A stretch of DNA of 6,185 nt from an uncultured Eubacterium sp. (GTDB taxonomy: Bacteria; Bacillota; Clostridia; Lachnospirales; Lachnospiraceae): NCBI GenBank assembly GCA_910580075.1, contig CAJTVR010000150.1, positions 1 to 6,185 of the forward strand, read 5' to 3'. Made by a program: the position numbers and the translations under genes. Shown piece after piece: positions 1 to 5,064 of the stretch; the first letter of the stretch is position 1; every line of letters starts with the position of its first letter. The notes beneath the pieces are model-generated. The model saw only the letters and a program-made list of their open reading frames with translations. It was not told the DNA's origin and ran no database searches.

Positions 1-1
1 A

Positions 2-334
2 GCGGACCGTGAGGCGCGAAAATCCGACGATCTGCTGAAACGGGATTTTTCATCCAAAGAGCCGTTAAAAAAATGTGTTACTTATATAACCGAAATCAGT
101 GCAAAAGACGGAAAGCTGTATGTATCCGCTATATTTGACTGTTTTGATGCCGCAGTCCCGGGACTGGCAGTGGATACCAGCATGAAAGCGGCATTATGTG
201 AGCGGACACTTGACAACGCCGTCCGCGCCTATCCGGCACTTAAGGGAGCCGTTATCCACTCTGACCGCGGAACCCGGTACACCAGCGAACCTATCGCAGG
301 GCGGCTGCAAAATACGGCATTCTTCAAAAATTGA
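2..334 (+). pseudogene. IS3 OrfB transposase fragment, DDE integrase core (5' part)
   Basis: Frame 2 is open from the left edge to a TGA at 332-334 and reads as the DDE (rve) core of an IS3-family OrfB. Visible family blocks are ADREARKSDDLLKRDF, a VT.IT.I strand, DGKLYVSAIFDCFD, and HSDRG.RYTSE holding the second catalytic Asp (codon 263-265). Where the family has the first catalytic Asp (VTDITEI) this copy reads VTYITEI, a tyrosine at codon 83-85, one base from Asp. After YTSE (about 290) the frame is wrong: reading frame 1 from 292 gives YRRAAAKYGILQ, the expected continuation, so one base seems lost near 290. The third catalytic residue, the Glu of the DNARCES-type motif, is absent. A non-functional transposase; the family call is firm, the subgroup is from memory. 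Confidence 0.78.
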
Positions 335-441
335 AGTTATGGGATTATGTGAACTGGTATAACCATCACAGAATACATTTTGCTTTAGGGTATCAAACCC
401 CAGTGCAATACAGGGAAAACAGCCTTAAAAAAGTTGTCTGA
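325..441 (+). pseudogene. IS3 OrfB transposase C-terminal tail, frame 1
   Basis: Frame 1 up to the TGA at 439-441 encodes LWDYVNWYNHHRIHFALGYQ followed by TPVQYRE, the classic C-terminal signature of IS3/IS150-group transposases (WYN..R.H.ALGY.SP..Y). It directly follows YGILQ at 313-327, whereas an intact OrfB has roughly 50-60 further residues, including the catalytic Glu, between these blocks. So there is a deletion or recombination junction around 326-340. The tail differs from the YWNNRRICSANGGLPP ending I would expect for the subgroup matched by the upstream part, so it may come from a second, different IS3 element. Confidence 0.72.
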
Positions 442-473
442 AAAAATGTTGACAATCCAGATGGAATTTTATG

Positions 474-521
474 CCAGGCGCTCATACTTTTTAAAAGCAA
501 GGGTAAAAAGCCATTGCCTGG
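474..521. repeat. Two-tier hairpin between IS relic and GNAT promoter
   Basis: CCAGGC (474-479) pairs with GCCTGG (516-521), and inside it CTTTTTA (487-493) pairs with TAAAAAG (504-510), leaving a 10-nt loop. Both arm pairs are perfect. No T-run follows the outer stem on the plus strand, so a classical intrinsic terminator is not obvious. It may be part of the IS end or insulate the downstream operon from read-through. Confidence 0.5.
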
Positions 522-544
522 ACTTATCATATTCATGATTTCTG

Positions 545-573
545 TTGACAAAGCGACATGAGTGTCGTATAAT
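545..573 (+). promoter_or_regulatory. Consensus sigma-A promoter of the GNAT-tetR operon
   Basis: TTGACA (545-550) and TATAAT (568-573) are separated by exactly 17 bp, a perfect match to the vegetative sigma consensus. The predicted transcription start is about 580, giving a leader of about 40 nt to the ATG at 620. Such a strong promoter carrying operator-like palindromes suggests high expression that is held down by a repressor. Confidence 0.9.
555..566. promoter_or_regulatory. Candidate TetR operator 1 (GACA-TGAG-TGTC)
   Basis: GACA (555-558) and TGTC (563-566) form an inverted repeat around a 4-bp centre, extended by one base pair to CGACA/TGTCG. It lies within the 17-bp spacer between the -35 and -10 boxes, so a bound repressor would block RNA polymerase. 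Assignment to the TetR protein encoded at 1143-1712 is inferred from operon context. Confidence 0.72.
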
Positions 574-579
574 AGAAAA

Positions 580-591
580 GACAAAAGTGTC
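580..591. promoter_or_regulatory. Candidate TetR operator 2 (GACA-AAAG-TGTC)
   Basis: This is a second GACA-N4-TGTC palindrome, 25 bp centre-to-centre from the first, covering the predicted transcription start. Its right half, with flank, TGTCGCTTT (588-596), is the exact reverse complement of the left half of operator 1, AAAGCGACA (550-558). The two sites therefore also form a 47-bp outer palindrome. Two sites sharing half-site sequence argue for specific binding by one dimeric regulator, probably the operon's own TetR. Confidence 0.7.
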
Positions 592-603
592 GCTTTTTTT
601 CAA

Positions 604-610
604 AAGGAGG
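604..610 (+). promoter_or_regulatory. Ribosome binding site that sets the GNAT start
   Basis: AAGGAGG lies 9 nt before the ATG at 620. It rules out the longer reading from a TTG at 545, which would start inside the -35 box of the promoter. Confidence 0.88.
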
Positions 611-619
611 AACAGGCAG

Positions 620-1141
620 ATGAAAGAATTTCAGCTAAGAACATGGAGTTTAGAGGATGCTCAGGCTTTAGCACAGGCAGCGGATAATCCGAATATAGCC
701 AGATATCTGAGAAATGTATTTCCAAATCCGTATACACTGGAAGATGCAGACTGGTTTATCCGCGACTGCATAGCCAGTGCACAGAAGAAACAGATCAGTT
801 ATGCCATTGTGGCAGACAAAACGGCTGCAGGCAGCATCTGCGCAGCTGTAAAAGAAGATGTATATGAAAAATCAGCGGAACTTGGCTACTGGCTGGCGGA
901 ACCGTACTGGGGCCGGGGGATTATGACAAGCGCAGTCCGCCAGATTTGTAAAGAAGCATTCCAGGCATTTGATATCGTCCGTATTTTTGCCGAGCCGTTT
1001 GCAGATAATGCGGGTTCAAGAAAAGTACTGGAAAAAGCCGGTTTTACGTGTGAAGGCACGATGCGTAATGCGGTATACAAAAATGGAGAGATTCATTCCT
1101 GCTGCATGTATTCGCTGTTAAGGGAGGAGCTTTCGGTCTGA
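620..1141 (+). CDS. GNAT-family N-acetyltransferase, RimJ/RimL type
   Basis: This 173-residue protein is the usual size for the RimJ/RimL (Acetyltransf_3) branch of GNAT enzymes. These transfer acetyl from acetyl-CoA to an amine, either a protein N-terminus or a small molecule. The N-terminal LRTWSLEDAQALAQ block, with N25-I26 and a PYTLEDADWFI helix (38-47), is typical of the branch. Motif A is LGYWLAEPYWGRG (88-100), ending in the pyrophosphate-binding turn WGRG, followed by helix MTSAVRQICKEAF. Motif B is N130-AGSRKVLEKAGF142. The protein is soluble, with no signal peptide or membrane segment. The gene is first in an operon: its TGA is 1 bp from the tetR ATG, so the two are probably translationally coupled. 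The paired regulator suggests response to an inducer, perhaps a compound the enzyme modifies. The substrate cannot be told from sequence. It is not assigned to RimI/J/L proper. Confidence 0.9.
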   Translation: MKEFQLRTWSLEDAQALAQAADNPNIARYLRNVFPNPYTLEDADWFIRDCIASAQKKQISYAIVADKTAAGSICAAVKEDVYEKSAELGYWLAEPYWGRGIMTSAVRQICKEAFQAFDIVRIFAEPFADNAGSRKVLEKAGFTCEGTMRNAVYKNGEIHSCCMYSLLREELSV

Positions 1142-1142
1142 C

Positions 1143-1712
1143 ATGGGAAGCAAAGGGAAAAATACAAAAGAGATGATCGTAAGGCAGGCGTATCTGCTGT
1201 TTGCGGAAAAAGGCTTTAAGGCTGTAACAATGACAGATATCTGCGAAAAAACAGGACTGAGCAGAGGCGGTCTTTACAGATATTATTCTGGTACAGAGCA
1301 GATTTTTTCAGAAATTCTCACACAGGAATATGTCATTGCAGACCGTATGGAAAGAAAAGAAAAAGCAGCTGCAATTTTAGAAGACATGCTTGCAGCTGTC
1401 AAAACTGAGATTATGGATAAAGAGATGTCTCTGAGCCTGGCTATTTATGAATATGCGAATATGGGAAAACAGGATTTGTTTACCGAAATCCATGATAAAG
1501 CCAAAAAGCGGTGGATCAGCCTGCTGGAGTACGGAATGGAAACAGGAGAGTTTCAAAATGCCGACGCGGATCAGGTTTCTGACCTGATTTTGTATTACTA
1601 TCAGGGACTCCGCATGTGGTCAAGAGTTATTCCGTTTGATGATAAAGTGGCGGAGCACTATGTGAAAACGGTAAAACAAATGGTATTAAAACATGATTTA
1701 AAAGATATGTAA
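1143..1712 (+). CDS. TetR/AcrR-family transcriptional regulator
   Basis: This 189-residue protein has the TetR architecture: an N-terminal DNA-binding domain (about 8-55) and an all-helical ligand-binding and dimerisation domain. The helix-turn-helix is easy to see: A16-YLLFAEKGFKAVTM, then TDICEKTGLSRGGLYRYYSG at 31-50, with LYRYY in the recognition helix (family consensus LYYHF or LYRYF). The C-terminal part fits no subfamily I recognise, so the ligand is unknown. The start is supported by GGGAGGAG (1122-1129) inside the end of the GNAT gene, though the 13-nt spacing is long. It probably represses its own operon through the two GACA-N4-TGTC palindromes at 555-591; this is inferred from position and symmetry, and TetR activators also exist. 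A strong terminator follows. Confidence 0.92.
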   Translation: MGSKGKNTKEMIVRQAYLLFAEKGFKAVTMTDICEKTGLSRGGLYRYYSGTEQIFSEILTQEYVIADRMERKEKAAAILEDMLAAVKTEIMDKEMSLSLAIYEYANMGKQDLFTEIHDKAKKRWISLLEYGMETGEFQNADADQVSDLILYYYQGLRMWSRVIPFDDKVAEHYVKTVKQMVLKHDLKDM

Positions 1713-1713
1713 G

Positions 1714-1809
1714 GAGCTGCCGCACTAAGTAAAACATGTACAGGATATAGGATCAATGATCGATTTAAACTGCCTGTATCCTGTTTCATTTTTCTTAATG
1801 CGGCAGCTC
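1714..1809. terminator. Nested-hairpin terminator between convergent tetR and araC-type genes
   Basis: Two concentric inverted repeats occur. The inner stem pairs 1740-1751 with 1773-1784 (ACAGGATATAG against CTGTATCCTGT plus one G-C pair, one G.U wobble), and TTCATTTTT (1785-1793) follows, giving a plausible intrinsic terminator for tetR. The outer stem pairs GAGCTGCCGCACTAAG (1714-1729) with CTTAATGCGGCAGCTC (1794-1809), 15 of 16 matched. On the minus strand the inner stem is followed by a short T-rich run (ACATGTTTT), so it may also stop transcription from the araC-type gene. The remaining intergenic stretch to 1906 shows nothing I can assign. Confidence 0.75.
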
Positions 1810-1906
1810 TTTCATGATTCCCGGGCAGTTTTCAGTCTGTCTGGCAGCGCGGCAGGATTTTATGGCAGCAGGAGGGCGGATATAAAAGAGGCTGTGTATG
1901 CTTCCT

Positions 1907-2719
1907 TCAGCTTTTACGGTATTCACTCGGGCTGACACCCATTTTCTGATGAAAAATCCTTGAAAAATATAAAGGATCAATATAGCTTACAGAATGGGAA
2001 ATCACGCGCACAGATAAATCAGTGGTCTTTAACAGGATACAGGCCTGGCGGATTCTGTAATCCAGCAGATAACTCTGGATGGATACGCCGGTGAAAGACT
2101 TAAATATCCGGTGCAGATAAGAACGGTTTAGTCCCAGATGGTTTGCGATATCCTGGATTGTGACCGGGTCGCAGTAGTGGTTTTCGATATACTGCAGGGC
2201 CTTTTCCACATGGTTTGTTTTTTCTTCCTGATGTGTATACTGCTCATTTGGAAATTTGTCAGCCAGCAGGAAAAGGTATTCATACAGAATGCTATTCATA
2301 ACCAGGTCCCGGTTCCGTGAGAGCCTGTCTGCTTCAGCCATTTTTTCATGGCAGCGCCGCAGCTGTTCATCCCGGCCGAAATGGACAGTCAGGCGTTTTG
2401 GCAGTAATGTCCGCTCCAGATATCCCTTTATTTTAATTCCCTGCAGTCCGATCCACGTATATGTCCATGGTGTATGCATGTCTGCCTCATAGTAGATGAG
2501 TTCTTCCGGACAGATCAAAAAAGCATCCCCGGCTTTCAGACGGAATATGTTTCCTCTCGCCTTGTAGATGCCGGAACCGTCCAGGATATAATGAATCAGG
2601 TATCCGTTGCGCAGGATTGGGCCGTAACTGTGTCCCGGCGTACAGTTTTCATAGCCGCAGGTGTAGATCATTGCGTCAATGTTTCGGTAAAAATCATTGG
2701 AAAAATGATATTCCAGCAT
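1907..2719 (-). CDS. AraC-family transcriptional regulator, sugar-responsive type
   Basis: This 270-residue protein has an N-terminal cupin sensor (about 20-140) and a C-terminal AraC DNA-binding domain (about 170-270). The sensor carries the block common in Firmicute sugar regulators (MsmR/RafR-like): GPILRNGYLIHYILDGSG (33-50), LKAGDAFLICPEE (61-73), then ADMHTPWTYTWIGLQG. HTH1 is TIQDIANHLGLNRSYLHRIF (187-206). HTH2 leads to the YFSRIFHQKMGVSPSEYR signature (251-268). In HTH2 the usual A..VGF.D turn reads SHSVSYIDP, a divergent form. The start is ATG at 2719 because AGGAG lies 5 nt upstream; an earlier in-frame start at 2770 lacks a site. It is divergent from the PTS permease gene, which it probably activates in response to the imported sugar. 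That target is inferred from position and the direct repeats at 2742-2769. Confidence 0.9.
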   Translation of the reverse strand: MLEYHFSNDFYRNIDAMIYTCGYENCTPGHSYGPILRNGYLIHYILDGSGIYKARGNIFRLKAGDAFLICPEELIYYEADMHTPWTYTWIGLQGIKIKGYLERTLLPKRLTVHFGRDEQLRRCHEKMAEADRLSRNRDLVMNSILYEYLFLLADKFPNEQYTHQEEKTNHVEKALQYIENHYCDPVTIQDIANHLGLNRSYLHRIFKSFTGVSIQSYLLDYRIRQACILLKTTDLSVRVISHSVSYIDPLYFSRIFHQKMGVSPSEYRKS

Positions 2720-2723
2720 AATT

Positions 2724-2728
2724 CTCCT
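2724..2728 (-). promoter_or_regulatory. Ribosome binding site that sets the araC-type start
   Basis: On the minus strand AGGAG (within GAGGAG) lies 5 nt before the ATG at 2719-2717, so the protein begins MLEYHF rather than at the upstream ATG near 2770. Confidence 0.85.
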
Positions 2729-2741
2729 CGTAATAACAATA

Positions 2742-2769
2742 AAAGTCATAATGTTCAATGTCAAAGTCA
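2742..2769 (+). promoter_or_regulatory. Candidate AraC-type operator: AAAGTCA direct repeat, 21-bp period
   Basis: AAAGTCA occurs at 2742-2748 and again at 2763-2769, exactly 21 bp apart (two helical turns). Weaker similarity continues to about 2761 and 2782 (A at +8, TC at +13/+14, AT at +16/+17). AraC-family activators bind directly repeated half-sites with this phasing. The proximal half-site runs into the -35 position of the permease promoter, the usual place for a contact-type activator. The repeat is observed; the binding protein is inferred from the adjacent divergent araC-type gene. Confidence 0.6.
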
Positions 2770-2789
2770 CATATATCCATATACATTTT

Positions 2790-2807
2790 ATTATAACAGG
2801 TTATAAT
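2790..2807. repeat. 18-bp palindrome joining two opposed -10 boxes
   Basis: ATTATAACAGGTTATAAT is an inverted repeat with perfect 8-bp arms and a 2-bp centre. Its left edge is the -10 box of the minus-strand promoter and its right edge the -10 box of the plus-strand promoter. It may be an operator for a dimeric repressor, or simply reflect two head-to-head TATAAT boxes. Confidence 0.75.
2802..2807 (+). promoter_or_regulatory. Predicted -10 box of the PTS permease promoter, weak -35
   Basis: TATAAT is a perfect -10 hexamer. The hexamer 17 bp upstream (ATATAC, 2779-2784) does not resemble TTGACA. A strong -10 with a poor -35 next to activator-like repeats is the usual form of an activator-dependent promoter. 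The predicted start is near 2814, giving a leader of about 137 nt. Confidence 0.55.
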
Positions 2808-2834
2808 TATAGATACAAGAGGCAGTTAAAACGA

Positions 2835-2874
2835 CTGCGGCCGCAGGAGCCGGAAAGATACAGACCGCATTTTT
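2835..2874 (+). promoter_or_regulatory. Structured 5' leader of the permease gene, possible attenuator
   Basis: CTGCGGCCGCAG (2835-2846) is a perfect 12-bp palindrome containing a NotI site. TGCGG from it (2836-2840) can alternatively pair with CCGCA (2865-2869), which is followed by TTTTT (2870-2874). This gives a weak, 5-bp terminator-like hairpin with a 24-nt loop. The two pairings exclude each other. No RAT-type antiterminator site was recognised. This is a suggestion only. Confidence 0.28.
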
Positions 2875-2950
2875 CCTGATATTCAGAAGCATGCGTGCTG
2901 TAACGGCTGGAAAAGAAGTCTCTGGAACAAACGAAATGGAGGAGTATGAG

Positions 2951-4924
2951 ATGGATGCAAATAAGCGTCAGAGATATGAAAAAATATCCATAGAACTTAC
3001 CAGGCTGGCAGGAGGCAGGGAGAACATACAGGGCGTGGCCCACTGTGCGACACGCCTGAGGATCGTTTTACAGGATAATGATAAGGCAGACCTGAAAGCT
3101 ATGGAGGATGTAGACCTTGCAAAAGGAGTGTTTGTTGCAGGCGACCAGGTGCAGATTATTTTCGGTGCAGGACTTGTCAACGATGTGTACGAAGTGTTTG
3201 CAGAATATAACAATATGAAAAATATGAGCCTGAGTGACTTAAAAACTGTGGCAAATAAAAAGATGAACCCGCTGCAGAGAATTATTAAGGCGCTGTCGGA
3301 TGTGTTTGTAGACATTATGCCGGGAATACTTGCAGCCGCGCTGCTGACAGGACTTTCCGGCGTGCTTGGAAATTTTGAGATTGTCAGGGAAAATGATACG
3401 CTGTTTGGAATTAACCGGCTGATCAATATATCATCCGGCGCAATCTTCGGATTCCTGCCGCTGGCAGTTGCGTACAGCGCCTGCAAGCGTTTTGGGGGAA
3501 GGCCCATCCTTGGCATTGTAATCGGCTGTATCATGCTCAGCAACAGCCTGGCGGATGCATATGCGGCGGCCCAGGGGACAGTGGAAGTTACAACACTGCA
3601 TATTTTTGGCCTGGGTGTAGATCTTGTTGGTTTCCAGGGCGGCATAATTGTAGCGCTGCTCATGGGATTTGTAACAGCAAAGCTGGATGTTTTCTTTGAG
3701 AAAAAAGTGCCGGAGGTGATCCGTCTGCTGGTATCCCCGCTGCTGACGACTTTAGTGGGGGCGCTGCTGCTGTTTACAGTGATCGGGCCTGCCGGACGGG
3801 GGCTTTCTTCCGGGATTACAAATGCACTCGTATGGATGACGCAGAACCTTGGCGTATTCGGATATGCCGTATTCTCCGGCCTGCAGCAGCTGGTTGTCAT
3901 TACCGGCCTGCACCATATTTTTGGAGCCATTGAAGCGCAGCTTCTGGCTGATACGGGCAGAAACTTTATCAATCCGCTGATGTCTGTGGCGATCATTGCC
4001 CAGGGCGGCGCTGTGCTGGCATATTTAGTCAGGCATAGAAAAAACGTAAAAGTCAGGGAGCTGTGCATCCCAAGTTTTATTTCCGTATTATTCGGAATTA
4101 CAGAACCGGCTTTATTTGGTATTAACTTAAGATACCGTTTTCCGATTATTGGGGGCTGTATCGGCGGGGCTATGGGCGGTATTGTAGTGTATATGGCTAA
4201 TCTTGCAGCTCTTGGTTTCGGGACGACGGTAGTTCCTGGGATTGCGCTTGCAGATCCGGCAGGAAACGGATATGTGAATTACATAATTGCCCACAGTGTC
4301 GCGCTTGCAGGCGGATTTATAATGACGCTTGTACTGGGGAAATTTATGGATAAATCCCAGGAAGAGCCGGCACAGACAGAAACGGCGGCAGCAGCCGGGA
4401 CACCGGCATCTGAAATATCTGCTGCACCAAAAGCATCAGATCCGGCAGAGGTGCAGGCAGTGCCTCAGGAAGAAGTATTTTTCGGTTATGCACAGGGGCA
4501 GCTGATCCCGATGGAGGAGGTAAGGGACGAAACTTTTGCAAATAAAGTATTAGGGGATGGTGTTGCAGTCATTCCGGATACAGGAAAAGTGTATGCACCT
4601 GCCGATGGCACAGTTATGAGTATTTTTGATACGAAGCATGCAGTCTGCTTTGCCAGCAGCTGCGGTACGGAGATTCTGATTCATATCGGAGTGGATACGG
4701 TCAGCCTGCAGGGAAAGTATTTTGAAGCCCATGTAAAGGACGGGGATGCAGTAAAGAAAGGACAGCTTCTGATTTCATTTGATAAGGAAAATATTGAAAA
4801 AGCCGGATTTGATACGGTGATTCCGATGATTTTTACAGACCTGGAAGATGGGCGCAGACTGGAGCCTTCTGCACCAGGGAAGATCAGCACAGATGCAGCG
4901 GCAGCGGTCATTTATAAAGATTAA
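2951..4924 (+). CDS. PTS sugar transporter, EIIBCA, sucrose/trehalose (glucose-superfamily) class
   Basis: This complete 657-residue one-chain permease imports a sugar and phosphorylates it using HPr-derived phosphate. EIIB (about 8-90) has the phospho-cysteine motif GVAHCATRLR with C32. EIIC (about 105-465) is membrane-embedded with many hydrophobic segments, GLHHIFGAIEAQLL (319-332) and the substrate-site motif GITEPALFGINLRYRFP (382-398), closest by eye to sucrose-type EIIC. An Ala/Pro/Gln-rich linker (about 467-508) joins EIIA (about 515-657), with DGTVMSIFDTKHAV (H563) and EILIHIGVDTVSL (phospho-acceptor H578), equivalent to His75/His90 of EIIA-Glc. All catalytic residues are present. 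The start is ATG 2951, with GGAGGAG 6 nt upstream; the upstream ATG at 2936 and the longer open frame from 2891 lack sites. It is divergent from the AraC regulator and followed by a HAD phosphatase. Sucrose, another glucoside or an unrelated sugar are all possible; no matching hydrolase is in view. Confidence 0.93.
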   Translation: MDANKRQRYEKISIELTRLAGGRENIQGVAHCATRLRIVLQDNDKADLKAMEDVDLAKGVFVAGDQVQIIFGAGLVNDVYEVFAEYNNMKNMSLSDLKTVANKKMNPLQRIIKALSDVFVDIMPGILAAALLTGLSGVLGNFEIVRENDTLFGINRLINISSGAIFGFLPLAVAYSACKRFGGRPILGIVIGCIMLSNSLADAYAAAQGTVEVTTLHIFGLGVDLVGFQGGIIVALLMGFVTAKLDVFFEKKVPEVIRLLVSPLLTTLVGALLLFTVIGPAGRGLSSGITNALVWMTQNLGVFGYAVFSGLQQLVVITGLHHIFGAIEAQLLADTGRNFINPLMSVAIIAQGGAVLAYLVRHRKNVKVRELCIPSFISVLFGITEPALFGINLRYRFPIIGGCIGGAMGGIVVYMANLAALGFGTTVVPGIALADPAGNGYVNYIIAHSVALAGGFIMTLVLGKFMDKSQEEPAQTETAAAAGTPASEISAAPKASDPAEVQAVPQEEVFFGYAQGQLIPMEEVRDETFANKVLGDGVAVIPDTGKVYAPADGTVMSIFDTKHAVCFASSCGTEILIHIGVDTVSLQGKYFEAHVKDGDAVKKGQLLISFDKENIEKAGFDTVIPMIFTDLEDGRRLEPSAPGKISTDAAAAVIYKD

Positions 4925-4949
4925 ACAGTTTGGGATGGATTTTTGCATG

Positions 4950-5034
4950 GACAGTTCCTTAGTATCCTGTACCTGTGCTTCTTTTTTAGGAAACGTCTGT
5001 GATTTTGACGGTATGGGTACAGGACTGAACTGTC
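4950..5034 (+). repeat. Long intercistronic hairpin between permease and HAD genes
   Basis: GACAGTTC (4950-4957) pairs with GAACTGTC (5027-5034), and CCTGTACC (4966-4973) pairs with GGTACAGG (5016-5023). All 16 pairs are perfect, with a small asymmetric internal loop and a 42-nt apical region containing CGTC/GACG (4994-4997, 5007-5010). A T6 run sits inside the apical loop rather than after the stem, so it does not look like a simple terminator. It may be an RNA processing or stability element that sets the permease:phosphatase ratio. Confidence 0.6.
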
Positions 5035-5064
5035 ATACTGTTCATGCAGATGCGGGGAACAAAG

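Larger units (their letters stand above)
1..470 (+). mobile_element. IS3-family insertion sequence remnant, 5' truncated by window edge
   Basis: This stretch is the 3' part of an IS3-family element. It encodes the integrase-core end of an OrfB-type transposase, followed by the short A-rich non-coding tail usual between an OrfB stop and the right terminus. The left end and any OrfA lie outside the window. The right boundary is approximate: I could not identify a terminal inverted repeat because the partner end is missing. The coding part is broken, so the element is not autonomous. Confidence 0.7.
2790..2818 (-). promoter_or_regulatory. Predicted promoter of the araC-type gene
   Basis: On the minus strand TTGTAT (2818-2813) and TATAAT (2795-2790) are 17 bp apart, with a perfect -10. 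The predicted start is near 2783, giving a leader of about 64 nt that runs across the AAAGTCA repeats, so a bound regulator could repress its own gene. A second candidate, TTGACA (2764-2759) with TATTGT (2741-2736), also has a 17-bp spacer but would leave only about 10 nt before the start codon. Confidence 0.6.

Noticed and set aside
545..619. N-terminal extension of the GNAT gene from a TTG at 545
   Set aside because: It would begin inside the -35 box and run through the promoter and operators; the AAGGAGG at 604-610 points to ATG 620.
2826..2839. Possible CcpA cre site near the permease transcription start (TTAAAACGACTGCG)
   Set aside because: The central CG and some flanks fit, but about four conserved positions of TGWAANCGNTNWCA are wrong; not convincing.
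2968..4068. Long open frame (366 codons) on the minus strand opposite the permease gene
   Set aside because: It is an antisense shadow of the EIIBCA gene. Its translation is low-complexity, Ser/Thr/Pro-rich and without a recognisable domain, while the plus strand has all PTS catalytic motifs.
5044..5064. Earlier ATG starts of the HAD gene at 5044 and 5050
   Set aside because: No ribosome binding site precedes them, and ATG 5065 places DKKLIFLDIDGT at the usual distance from the N-terminus of Cof proteins.
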